Source: an uncultured Spirochaetales bacterium | Lineage (GTDB): Bacteria > Spirochaetota > Spirochaetia > Sphaerochaetales > Sphaerochaetaceae | Length of the DNA stretch: 15,774 nt | Direction of reading: 5' to 3' | NCBI GenBank assembly: GCA_934271365.1 | Contig: CAKQRI010000039.1 | Location: forward strand, 1 to 15,774 | Part shown: piece after piece, positions 1 to 7,347 of the stretch | Layout: each line of letters begins with the position of its first letter | Numbering within the stretch: position 1 is the first letter of the stretch | Position numbers and translations under genes: made by a program | The notes under the pieces: model-generated | Seen by the model: the letters and a program-made list of their open reading frames with translations, nothing else | What the model was told of the DNA's origin: nothing | Databases searched by the model: none

Positions 1-19
1 TTCTTCATCTGTTAGTTTC

Positions 20-61
20 AAAAAATTAACCCCCAAATTGGTTTTGTCCAATTTCTGGGGG
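20..61 (-). terminator. Rho-independent terminator after the radical SAM gene (overlaps possible IS end)
   Basis: Read on the minus strand, CCCCCAGAAATTGG and CCAATTTGGGGG pair as a long stem with a 2-nt bulge and a 6-nt loop (plus positions 30-61). A T-rich tract follows (plus A run at 20-25). It lies about 28 nt beyond the stop of the radical SAM gene, so it fits the end of the MATE/radical SAM unit. The outer arm also looks like an IS3-family terminal repeat, so the hairpin may have arrived with an insertion sequence. Confidence 0.65.
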
Positions 62-63
62 TC
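40..63 (+). repeat. Possible right terminal inverted repeat of an IS3-family insertion sequence
   Basis: The plus strand reads GTTTTGTCCAATTT followed by CTGGGGGTCA. Read inward from position 63 it begins TGACCCCC and continues to TTGGACAAAAC, the general form of IS3-family (IS150-like) ends as I remember them. The bases upstream (1-29) are too few to identify a transposase; one frame stops at 27-29. No target duplication can be checked because the other end is outside the window. It could equally be only the terminator stem. Confidence 0.35.
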
Positions 64-89
64 ACATCATTATGGCGTCCTTTTTTCAG

Positions 90-959
90 TTAAAAAAGCA
101 TCAGCTGCTTTGGCTCATTCTTCTCTTCATATTCATAAAGATATCTGAATATCCTATCATTATCATGAAGAATTCCATATTCCTCAGCTTTCTGGTGGAA
201 GAGCCTATTCAATTCATAGCTCTTTGGACTATCTATTATGTATTTCATTCCGTATTCTTGCATGTATCGCTCTTTGATACCAGGAAAGCTTTTATCAAGT
301 GCATTATAAAAGTACTCTCTATTTCCGTCTCGCAGTGTCAGTCCCATTCCAAAGCATATTATCCCATATACTCCGGCATCCTTAGCATATTCAATTATCC
401 CTTTTATATTCTCTGCTGTATCATTGATGAATGGCAATATAGGTGTTAGCCATATGACAGTAGGAATTCCTGCATCTTTAAGAGTCTTAAGAGCTTTTAC
501 TCTTTCCGATGTTACAGATACATTGGGCTCTATTATCCTGCAGAGGTTATCATCATATGTTGTAAGAGTCATCTGAATGACGCATTTCGATTTTTCATTT
601 ATTGCTTTAAATAGGTCGATATCCCTGAGTACAAGATCAGATTTTGTTATCAGAGTGAATCCAAAACCATGAGAATATGCTGTCTCTAGAGCCTTTCTTG
701 TATAGCGAAGATTCTTTTCTATCGGCATATATGGATCAGACATGGATCCGAGTCCTATCATGCATTTAGTACGCTTTCTCCTAAGTCTATCTTCTAAAAG
801 CTCGATTGCATTTTCTTTGACTTCTATGTCCTCAAACTGATGATTCATATTATAGCATAGACTTCTTGAATCACAGTATATGCAGCCATGAGTGCAGCCT
901 CGGTATAAATTCATGCCATTGCTTGAAGATAGGATGCTTTTCGCTTTGACGTAGTGCAC
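90..959 (-). CDS. Radical SAM protein, SPL/Rv2578c-like family
   Basis: Predicted 289-residue iron-sulfur enzyme that cleaves S-adenosylmethionine to start radical chemistry. The 4Fe-4S ligands are visible as C22-x3-C26-x2-C29 in GCTHGCIYCDSR. The N-terminus (LYRGCTHGCIYCD) and the later GLGSMSDPYMPIE and LITKSDLVLRD stretches match the spore photoproduct lyase-like subgroup found in many non-sporulating bacteria, whose substrate is generally unknown; I would not call it a DNA photolyase. The start is GTG at 957-959, placed directly after the TAA of the upstream MATE gene, with GGAG 8 nt before it inside that gene. The two genes are therefore probably translationally coupled. The stop is close to a terminator. 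Family assignment is firm, function is not. Confidence 0.85.
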   Translation of the reverse strand: MHYVKAKSILSSSNGMNLYRGCTHGCIYCDSRSLCYNMNHQFEDIEVKENAIELLEDRLRRKRTKCMIGLGSMSDPYMPIEKNLRYTRKALETAYSHGFGFTLITKSDLVLRDIDLFKAINEKSKCVIQMTLTTYDDNLCRIIEPNVSVTSERVKALKTLKDAGIPTVIWLTPILPFINDTAENIKGIIEYAKDAGVYGIICFGMGLTLRDGNREYFYNALDKSFPGIKERYMQEYGMKYIIDSPKSYELNRLFHQKAEEYGILHDNDRIFRYLYEYEEKNEPKQLMLF

Positions 960-2306
960 TTATATGACTCCGTGTTTTTCTTTTAGCCAATCAGCTTTCA
1001 GAAGATAGATGATGAATATAGCAGCTGAAATTGTCCATGTGACAGGATAGGCTGTATATATGACTTCAATTCTTGGAAAGATATGAAGCATAAGAGTTAT
1101 ATATATGACTCTGAATACACACCATATAGATAGCATTACTGCCATTGGTATAACAGCTTTTCCGGCACCTCTCAGAATACCTGCTGTGCAATGTGAAATT
1201 GTCAGAAAGCAGAAGAATAAGCATTCAATCTTAGCTCTGTCCGAACCCATTCTTACAACTTCAGGGTCTTTATTGAATAATGAGATTAGCTTTGGGCTTA
1301 GAACTAGAAATAAGATTCCAAGAATCTCTGATAAAATGGAAGGAACTGCAATGCCGAACCTTGCCGCACATTTTGCTCTCTCGTTTTTTCCTGCTCCGAT
1401 ATTCTGGCTAACGCATGTTGATAGGGCAAGAGAGAAGCATGTGATAGGAAGAAATGCAAATCCTTCTAGCTTCACAAATATGCCAGATGCAGCAACTGCA
1501 GCAGATCCGAATGCATTTATATTTGATTGAACGACTATATTTGCAATGTTGATTACTGAATTCTGTATTCCAGATGGAAAGCCGTTTGAGACTATCCTCT
1601 TAAGTTCCGGTCTGGAGAAGCGTATTTCTGAAATCCTTATTCTGTAATCCTCGTTGATTTTCATAAGCCTTGTAAGACTCAAAGCAGCAGATACAGCCTG
1701 GCTTATGATTGTTGCAAGAGAGGCAGCCCCAACCCCGAAATGCAGGAGCCCAACAAAGATCAGATCCAGAATTACATTCAGAATAGAAGAGAAAATAAGA
1801 TAGTAAAGCGGATGTCTGCTATCTCCTACAGCATTCATTATTCCCATCAGGACATTATAGAGCAGTGTGAATATAAGACCTGCAGAATATATTCTGAAGT
1901 ATTTAATAGAACCTTCCATTATATTCTGCGGTGTTTTCATCATGCGCAGTATAGATGGAGTGAATGTGAAAGCAAATATTGATAGCAGCAATCCAGATAG
2001 AAGTGCAAGGGCAATATCTGTATGAACAGCCTTTCTTATTTTTTCGCTGTTTCCTTCTCCCTTGGCTCTTGCAATTACAACTCCTGCACCAATAGCCATC
2101 CCATTGAGAAATCCAATCAGCAGATTTGTGAGAGGATCTGAAGATGATACAGATGCAAGAGCTTCCTGACCTATGAAATTACCTACAATTATAGAGTCTG
2201 CAGCATTGTAGAATTGCTGGAATAAATTACCGATGAACAGAGGAATGGCAAAAAGAATAATATCTTTCTTTATGTTCCCTTCTGTGAAATCAATGGCTCT
2301 CTGCAT
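960..2306 (-). CDS. MATE family multidrug/cation efflux transporter
   Basis: 448-residue, very hydrophobic protein with about 12 predicted membrane helices, the usual MATE size. MATE antiporters in the inner membrane export drugs or metabolites using a sodium or proton gradient. The N-terminal signature LFQQFYNAADSIIVGNFIG (about 28-46) and the following ALASVSSSDP are typical of the large gut-bacterial MATE branch. A second half with the same pattern (GFPSGIQNS, then GIFVKLEGFAFLPI) reflects the two-fold repeat of the fold. The substrate cannot be read from sequence. It starts at ATG 2304-2306 with no Shine-Dalgarno, just downstream of the glgC terminator, so it heads its own unit together with the adjoining radical SAM gene. 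Confidence 0.9.
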   Translation of the reverse strand: MQRAIDFTEGNIKKDIILFAIPLFIGNLFQQFYNAADSIIVGNFIGQEALASVSSSDPLTNLLIGFLNGMAIGAGVVIARAKGEGNSEKIRKAVHTDIALALLSGLLLSIFAFTFTPSILRMMKTPQNIMEGSIKYFRIYSAGLIFTLLYNVLMGIMNAVGDSRHPLYYLIFSSILNVILDLIFVGLLHFGVGAASLATIISQAVSAALSLTRLMKINEDYRIRISEIRFSRPELKRIVSNGFPSGIQNSVINIANIVVQSNINAFGSAAVAASGIFVKLEGFAFLPITCFSLALSTCVSQNIGAGKNERAKCAARFGIAVPSILSEILGILFLVLSPKLISLFNKDPEVVRMGSDRAKIECLFFCFLTISHCTAGILRGAGKAVIPMAVMLSIWCVFRVIYITLMLHIFPRIEVIYTAYPVTWTISAAIFIIYLLKADWLKEKHGVI

Positions 2307-2313
2307 GAATCTA

Positions 2314-2342
2314 TTATTAGCATTGATTTAAGCAAAATAAAA
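2314..2342 (-). promoter_or_regulatory. Putative MATE promoter, extended -10, ending 7 nt before the ATG
   Basis: On the minus strand TGC-TAATAA (hexamer at 2314-2319) ends 7 nt before the start codon. The -35 region 17 nt further up is T-rich (TTTTAT) and poor. Transcription from here would start at or next to the A of the ATG. Weak on its own; listed because the same geometry recurs at other unit heads in the window. Confidence 0.35.
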
Positions 2343-2352
2343 GATACTGCAT

Positions 2353-2378
2353 AAAAATGGTCCCGGTTAAGGGACCAT
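2353..2378 (-). terminator. Rho-independent terminator after glgC
   Basis: A perfect 8-bp stem ATGGTCCC/GGGACCAT (2357-2364 with 2371-2378) encloses a 6-nt loop. It is followed on the minus strand by TTTTTA (plus A run 2353-2357). It sits 11 nt past the glgC stop and before the MATE promoter, separating the two units. Confidence 0.9.
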
Positions 2379-2388
2379 CTCTTTTATC

Positions 2389-3690
2389 CTATAGTACAGT
2401 TCCATCAGGAATGATGGCATTCTTATTGATTACTATGATTCCATCATGGACGCTATACATTTCATAGTCACCTTCTGGCCTAGGGATATTATCAATGCCG
2501 ATACGGCAGTTAGAACCAATTCTTGCATTCTGGTCGATGATTGCCCTCTTTATGATAGTAGCTTTTCCTATACCTATGTTTGGAATGCCTTTCCTTGCAT
2601 TCTCAGCCTTTTCTTCTTCGGTTTCATATAGAGATGCACCCATGCAGTAAACTCCATCGAGAGATGCTCCAGCTTCAATGAATGTTCTTACTCCGATGAT
2701 TGAATTCACAATATATGCATTTGTGATAATAGAGCCCTCACTTGTAAGAGAACATGAGATATTGCAGAAATTTGCCTTTGTTGCAGGAAGGTGTCTTCGA
2801 TGTGTATAGATAGGCATTTCCTCATCATAGAAGTTGAAAGCAGGCTTTTCTGATGCAAGATTGAGGTTTGTCTCATAGAATGCCTTGATGGTTCCGATAT
2901 CTTCCCAGAAATCATCAAACAGATATGCTGCAACAGGTTTTGTCTTGATTATATCCGGAATGATCTCCTTTCCAAAGTCTGTCTTATCATTATTGAGAGC
3001 CTCTTCCATTGTCTTGGCATTGAATATATACATGCCCATTGATGCAAGATATTCATTAGATGAATCAACATCTTTGCCAAGCTGGTTCTTCATCAGCTCT
3101 TGTGGGATTCTGTAATCAGAGAGGTCCATATCAGGCGCTGGCTTCTCGTAGAATTTCTTGATGAATCCATTGCTGTCAGCTCCTATGATTCCAAGACCTG
3201 TTGCCTGAGACCTTGAGATAGGCTTAGCTGCAATGGTAAGCTCTGCACCTGATTTTTCATGGACTTCCAGCATTTTTGAGAAATCCATTCTGTATAGCTG
3301 ATCACCTGAGAGAATCACATAGTAGTCAGCGTTCTGATCATGGAAGTGCTTCAGGTTCTTTCTTACAGCATCGGCTGTTCCCTGGTACCAAGACTCTGAT
3401 GTATATGTCTGCTCTGCAGCAAGGATCTCGACGAAGCCACCAGAGAACTGATCGAACTGATATGTGCTAGCAATATGGTTATGGAGAGATGCTGAATTGA
3501 ACTGTGTCAATACATAAATCTGTCTCAGTCCGCTATTGATGCAGTTTGATATAGGAATATCTACAAGTCTATATTTACCTGCAAAAGGGACTGCAGGCTT
3601 TGATCTATCCATTGTAAGAGGGTAGAGCCTAGTTCCTCTTCCTCCGCCAAGTACAATGGCAACTGCTTTCTTGTTGTTTTTCTTATTCAT
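2389..3690 (-). CDS. glgC: Glucose-1-phosphate adenylyltransferase (ADP-glucose pyrophosphorylase)
   Basis: 433 residues. Makes ADP-glucose from ATP and glucose-1-phosphate, the committed step of bacterial glycogen synthesis. Seen: nucleotide-binding loop GGGRGTRLYPLT (15-26), DRSKPAVPFAGKYRLVDIP, WYQGTADAVR (101-110), the catalytic aspartate D130 in SGDQLYRMD, the glucose-phosphate site FYEKP (180-184), FWEDIGTI (261-268) and a C-terminal left-handed beta-helix ending DGIIVINKNAIIPDGTVL. The closing motif and the GKYRLVDIPISNC block resemble cyanobacterial/plant-type enzymes more than the enterobacterial type, so the effector may differ from fructose-1,6-bisphosphate (inference). The start is set by AGGAGG 8 nt upstream. 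It follows glgA by 17 nt in one operon and is ended by a terminator. No branching enzyme or phosphorylase gene is present here. Confidence 0.96.
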   Translation of the reverse strand: MNKKNNKKAVAIVLGGGRGTRLYPLTMDRSKPAVPFAGKYRLVDIPISNCINSGLRQIYVLTQFNSASLHNHIASTYQFDQFSGGFVEILAAEQTYTSESWYQGTADAVRKNLKHFHDQNADYYVILSGDQLYRMDFSKMLEVHEKSGAELTIAAKPISRSQATGLGIIGADSNGFIKKFYEKPAPDMDLSDYRIPQELMKNQLGKDVDSSNEYLASMGMYIFNAKTMEEALNNDKTDFGKEIIPDIIKTKPVAAYLFDDFWEDIGTIKAFYETNLNLASEKPAFNFYDEEMPIYTHRRHLPATKANFCNISCSLTSEGSIITNAYIVNSIIGVRTFIEAGASLDGVYCMGASLYETEEEKAENARKGIPNIGIGKATIIKRAIIDQNARIGSNCRIGIDNIPRPEGDYEMYSVHDGIIVINKNAIIPDGTVL

Positions 3691-3707
3691 CTATGTGTCC
3701 TCCTGTT

Positions 3708-5141
3708 CTACTTGATTTTCTTATATAATCCAAGGTAATCCTCAGCACTTTTTGTCCATGTGAAATCTATTCTCATCGCTCTTCTCTTTGCTCTCAATAG
3801 ATTTTTCTTATCATTATTATAAAATCTGATAGCTCTTTCAGCATTTGCAATGATTGCATCAGAAGAAAGCCCGTCAAATAAGAAGCCTGTTCCATTTTCA
3901 CCATCTTCATCGATATCAATGATTGTATCAGCCAGTCCTCCTGTTCTATGAGCAATAGGCAGAGTTCCATAATGCTCGCTGTAGATCTGGTTGAGACCGC
4001 AAGGCTCATAGCGTGATGGCATGAGGAAGAAGTCTGCTGCTCCTTCAATTCTATGTGATGCAGCATTTGAGAATATGATGTTAACGCTTATGTTATCATA
4101 TTTTTCATCAAGCATTCTGAGTTTATCTGAGTATCGATCATCACCTGTTCCGATTACAATGAATGAAGAGTCCTTCTTCTTAAGAATACTTTCGAGTGCA
4201 GATTCATCACCATCTAGGAGAAGCTCTGTAAATCCTTTCTGCTCAGCCAGCCTTGAGATGATTGCAAACAGTGGCTTATCTAGATACTGGATAAGGCCGT
4301 ATTCATTCATGACTTCTTTCTTCAGTTCTTCCTTTCCGCTGAGATTATAGCTGGAGTAGTGAGAAGAGAAGAATCTGTCTTTTCCTGGATTCCATTCCCT
4401 GTAATCAATTCCATTTATGATTCCGTATAGATCTTTCTCTCTTCTTGTGAGGATATCATCAAGTCCACATCCAAACTCTTCTGTTTTTATCTCTTCTGAA
4501 TATGTAGGAGATACAGTTGTAATTGCATCAGCTGATAATAGTCCAGCCTTCATCATATTGATGCGCTTCTCATCGCCATAGCCAGATAGAGCATTTTCTG
4601 AAACGGCATCTCCTGCTAGTACTTCATCATAGATAGAGAAGATGCCTTGGTACGCTAGATTATGAACAGTGAAAACAGTCTTTGATCTGATTTTTGCCCT
4701 TTTTAGGTAATACGGGATAAATCCTGCTGTCCAGTCATGCATATGGACAATATCAGGCTCGCTATCAAGTTTTTTTATATACTCTGCCACGCATTTTGAG
4801 AAGAATATGAATCTGGGACAGTTATCTTCATAAGGTGAGAACGAGTCATCTCCATATATTCCCTTTCTATCAGAGAAATATGGATGAGCAACTGCTGAAT
4901 AGACGACACCATTCAGCTTCTTTTCCAGAATTATGGCATTCTCATTCTTTCCGAGCATCTCAACAGTAACTTCTGCTGTTTTCCTGAATCCCTTTCTATC
5001 TATGAATGAATAGAGTGGCATCATTACCCTGACTTCATTTCCGATTTCAGCCAGAGCTTTAGATAATGCACCTACTACATCTGCTAGACCTCCGGATTTA
5101 GAGAAGGGAACCGTTTCGCTTGTAACCATTAAGATATTCAT
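3708..5141 (-). CDS. glgA: Glycogen synthase (ADP-glucose type, GT5)
   Basis: Transfers glucose from ADP-glucose to the growing alpha-1,4-glucan. 477 residues from the ATG at 5139-5141, the normal bacterial length. Seen: KSGGLADV at 15-22 (ADP-glucose loop), HMHDWTAGFIPYYLK, TVHNLAYQG, INGIDYREWNP, ISRLAEQKG in the sugar-nucleotide domain, and PSRYEPCGLNQIYSEHYGTLP with the conserved EPCGL glutamate, then RTGGLADT. The frame stays open upstream to a TTG at 5183, but the extra 14 residues (NLLIIIQTAIILY) are not family sequence and lie over likely promoter elements, so I take the internal ATG. No Shine-Dalgarno precedes it, whereas the downstream glgC has a strong one. First gene of a two-gene glycogen operon. 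Confidence 0.95.
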   Translation of the reverse strand: MNILMVTSETVPFSKSGGLADVVGALSKALAEIGNEVRVMMPLYSFIDRKGFRKTAEVTVEMLGKNENAIILEKKLNGVVYSAVAHPYFSDRKGIYGDDSFSPYEDNCPRFIFFSKCVAEYIKKLDSEPDIVHMHDWTAGFIPYYLKRAKIRSKTVFTVHNLAYQGIFSIYDEVLAGDAVSENALSGYGDEKRINMMKAGLLSADAITTVSPTYSEEIKTEEFGCGLDDILTRREKDLYGIINGIDYREWNPGKDRFFSSHYSSYNLSGKEELKKEVMNEYGLIQYLDKPLFAIISRLAEQKGFTELLLDGDESALESILKKKDSSFIVIGTGDDRYSDKLRMLDEKYDNISVNIIFSNAASHRIEGAADFFLMPSRYEPCGLNQIYSEHYGTLPIAHRTGGLADTIIDIDEDGENGTGFLFDGLSSDAIIANAERAIRFYNNDKKNLLRAKRRAMRIDFTWTKSAEDYLGLYKKIK

Positions 5142-5148
5142 ATATAGA

Positions 5149-5194
5149 ATTATCGCTGTCTGGATTATTATAAGCAAGTTCAATTTTTGTTAAA
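5149..5194 (-). promoter_or_regulatory. glgA promoter region (two overlapping candidates)
   Basis: Candidate 1: TTGCTT (5172-5177), 17-nt spacer, GATAAT (5149-5154), ending 7 nt before the glgA ATG and predicting a leaderless message. Candidate 2: TTTAAC (5189-5194), 16-nt spacer, perfect TATAAT (5167-5172), giving a leader of roughly 19 nt that contains no Shine-Dalgarno. Both lie over the codons of the longer TTG reading, which argues against that start. Confidence 0.5.
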
Positions 5195-5268
5195 TAAAGA
5201 CTTTTGAGTGGTAAAAAAGGGTAGAAATCAGATTTTCAGTCATTCTCTGATGAAATTTTTATCTTATT

Positions 5269-5315
5269 AAAAAAGCTCTTCTGCCTTAATGATGCAAAGC
5301 GGTAGCAGAAGAGCT
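5269..5315 (-). terminator. Rho-independent terminator after trxB
   Basis: A perfect 11-bp stem AGCTCTTCTGC/GCAGAAGAGCT (5274-5284 with 5305-5315) closes a 20-nt loop and is followed on the minus strand by TTTTTTAATAA. It begins about 10 nt after the trxB stop and ends the TPR-tsaE-tsaB-trxB run. Confidence 0.9.
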
Positions 5316-5325
5316 GAAACGCGAA

Positions 5326-6228
5326 TCAGAGTGATTCAATATACTTAGCTGCAGCTTCTGCGGCTATTGCTCCATCTGATGCAGCTGTCACTACTTGTCT
5401 AAGCGGTGTTTTACGTACATCTCCAGCCGCGAATATCCCCGGTTCTGAACTTCTCATCTCAGAGTCTGTGATGATATAGCCATTCTGCAGTTCTATCATT
5501 CCGCTAATGAAGCTAGTATTAGGCTCTGTTCCAATAAATATGAAGACAGAATCTGTTTGAAGCTCTTTTCCATCAGCAAGCAGAACTCCTGTTACATTTT
5601 TGCTGTTTCCCAGAATCTCCTTAATGCTGGAATTCATAATGCAATGGATGTTATCTTTCTTTCTTAATCTATCCTGAAGAATCCTCTGTCCTCTGAATTC
5701 ACTTCTTCTATGCACTACCGTAACTTCACTGCATATACGAGATAAATACAGTGCCTCAGTAAGCGCGGTATCTCCGCCTCCGACAACAATTGCCTTCTTT
5801 CCTCTGAAGAATGCTCCATCACATGTGGCGCAGTAACTTACGCCTTTGCCTTTGTATTCTTTCTCTCCTGAAATTCCTAAGAGCTTATGTCTGGTTCCTG
5901 TAGCTATGATTGCAGCTTTTGCTTCAATCTCTCCTGAGTCTGAAGCGATGATGATTGCTTTATCTGCTTTTCTGATAGCAGAAACTTCGGAGAATTCAAT
6001 CTCTGCACCGAACGCTTCTGCCTGTTTCTCGAAATCAGCAATCAGCTCATATCCAGAAATCGGGGGAAGACCAGGATAATTCTCAAGCTCATCAATAAAC
6101 ATCAGCTGACCACCAGGCCCCATTGGGTCCAATGCCAGTGTTGAGTAGCCATTTCTTGCAGAATAGATTGCCGCAGCAAGTCCTGCAGGTCCTGCGCCGA
6201 TTATGACTATATCCTTCTGTTTAATCAT
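5326..6228 (-). CDS. trxB: Thioredoxin-disulfide reductase
   Basis: 300-residue cytoplasmic flavoenzyme that uses NADPH to reduce thioredoxin. Seen: FAD-binding GAGPAG (11-16), the redox pair C133-A-T-C136 in SYCATCDGAFF, NADPH-binding GGGDTA (150-155), HRR (173-175) for the NADPH phosphate, and the closing FAD motif GIFAAGDV (264-271). Length and motif order are those of the low-molecular-weight bacterial type. The start ATG at 6226-6228 overlaps the tsaB stop (ATGATTAA), which suggests translational coupling. The frame is open 29 codons further up, but that sequence is not family-like and would run deep inside tsaB. No thioredoxin gene is in the window. Last gene before the terminator. Confidence 0.95.
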   Translation of the reverse strand: MIKQKDIVIIGAGPAGLAAAIYSARNGYSTLALDPMGPGGQLMFIDELENYPGLPPISGYELIADFEKQAEAFGAEIEFSEVSAIRKADKAIIIASDSGEIEAKAAIIATGTRHKLLGISGEKEYKGKGVSYCATCDGAFFRGKKAIVVGGGDTALTEALYLSRICSEVTVVHRRSEFRGQRILQDRLRKKDNIHCIMNSSIKEILGNSKNVTGVLLADGKELQTDSVFIFIGTEPNTSFISGMIELQNGYIITDSEMRSSEPGIFAAGDVRKTPLRQVVTAASDGAIAAEAAAKYIESL

Positions 6229-6913
6229 TGGCAGATTCTCTTTGCTTTGAAAGCAGTGCTTCTTCTGCATCGCTTCTACGTATATACAGAGGACCTTCTC
6301 CGATGTCATCTGCACCTTCTTTCTCCAGCTTTTCCAGTCCTAGTTTTATAAGGCTTCTTGAGAGATTCCTAGGAGAGAGTGTATCTGTCAGTACCGTAAT
6401 ATCTGTAATAGCTTTCAGCTTTTCACTGAATATTTCAGCATCGGGACCTGTAACAAGCACTTCATAATAGCCTTTGAGATATGGAAGAAGATCCTCTGCA
6501 TTTCCATCTCTGTCTTCAGCTATCACATTTCCATTGCAGGACATTCTCAGATAGAATTTCTTCTTTTTCGCATCTATGACAGAGATTATTGCACCTTTAT
6601 ATAATCCAGCTGCATTTTCAATGCAGAGAAGGGTAGGAATTGACACAATAGGTATGTTGAGAGCTGATGATATTCCTTTTAAGCTTGCCATTCCGACTCT
6701 GAGACCGGTGAATGATCCCGGGCCCTTAGTAACAATGAGAAGCTTCAGATCTTTAAGCATCAGTCCTGCTCTTGATAGTATTGATTCGATTTCAGAAAGG
6801 AGATCTTCAGAATGTGAGAAATTTCCAGAGATGAGCCTTTCTTCATAGCTGTTATCTGTCTGTAGCGCTATTGATAGCGTCTGAGTTGAAGTGTCAAGCG
6901 AGAGAATATTCAT
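6221..6913 (-). CDS. tsaB: tRNA t6A37 threonylcarbamoyltransferase complex subunit TsaB
   Basis: 230 residues, the usual TsaB length. TsaB is the non-catalytic ASKHA-fold partner of TsaD in the complex that puts threonylcarbamoyl on A37 of ANN-decoding tRNAs. Seen: N-terminal ILSLDTST (3-10), SHSEDLL (33-39) and the family signature KGPGSFTGLRVG (63-74). The C-terminal half is divergent, as is normal. The start is fixed by AAGGAGG shortly before ATG 6911-6913. It overlaps the end of tsaE by 20 nt and trxB by 8 nt, so three genes are packed head to tail. tsaD and tsaC are not in the window. Confidence 0.93.
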   Translation of the reverse strand: MNILSLDTSTQTLSIALQTDNSYEERLISGNFSHSEDLLSEIESILSRAGLMLKDLKLLIVTKGPGSFTGLRVGMASLKGISSALNIPIVSIPTLLCIENAAGLYKGAIISVIDAKKKKFYLRMSCNGNVIAEDRDGNAEDLLPYLKGYYEVLVTGPDAEIFSEKLKAITDITVLTDTLSPRNLSRSLIKLGLEKLEKEGADDIGEGPLYIRRSDAEEALLSKQRESAND

Positions 6914-7328
6914 TGATTCCTCCTTTTAGCTCTATTGTGCGGCTCAGGTCATTATTGATTGAGATATTCACAAAGAGCGTATCATCTGGGAGCATATCCT
7001 CAATTTTCTCAGACCATTCAATGAGTGTGATGCCATCACTGTATAGAAATTCTTCTCCGCCCATTGATTCGAATTCATCATCTCCAGAAAGTCTATATAA
7101 ATCCAGATGATATAGCTTTTTGTCCCCATCATATTCCTGGACTATGGTAAATGTAGGAGATACTATTGCTTCCTTGATTCCAAGTGCTTTTGCTATTCCT
7201 TTGGCAAGTACAGTCTTTCCTGCTCCTAGTGAGCCTCTAAGTGAGACTACCTGGCCTTTCTTGAGTTTCATTCCAAGTTTCTCACCAAGCTTTTCTGTCT
7301 CTTCTGAACTCTGAGATATGTATTCCAT
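6894..7328 (-). CDS. tsaE: tRNA t6A37 biosynthesis ATPase TsaE
   Basis: 144 residues. P-loop ATPase that acts with TsaB and TsaD in t6A tRNA modification. Seen: Walker A GSLGAGKT (32-39), SPTFT (57-61), the HLDLYRL block (74-80) and WSEKI (105-109), all characteristic of the YjeE/TsaE family. GAGG 7 nt upstream supports the ATG at 7326-7328. It follows the TPR gene by 19 nt. Adjacent tsaE-tsaB is a common order and supports both calls. Confidence 0.95.
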   Translation of the reverse strand: MEYISQSSEETEKLGEKLGMKLKKGQVVSLRGSLGAGKTVLAKGIAKALGIKEAIVSPTFTIVQEYDGDKKLYHLDLYRLSGDDEFESMGGEEFLYSDGITLIEWSEKIEDMLPDDTLFVNISINNDLSRTIELKGGINEYSLA

Positions 7329-7347
7329 TTAGGTGCCTCGATTGATT

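Noticed and set aside
5142..5183. TTG start giving a longer glgA
   Set aside because: The added residues are not family sequence, no ribosome-binding site precedes the TTG, and the stretch carries promoter-like hexamers.
5227..5251. ATCAGA/TCTGAT inverted repeat upstream of glgA
   Set aside because: Only 6 bp with a 13-nt loop in AT-rich DNA, no clean T-tract and no position relative to the promoter that suggests an operator.
6229..6315. 29-codon N-terminal extension of trxB
   Set aside because: It would run about 95 nt into tsaB and its residues do not match the family; the ATG at 6228 gives the normal MIKQKDIVIIGAGPAG start.
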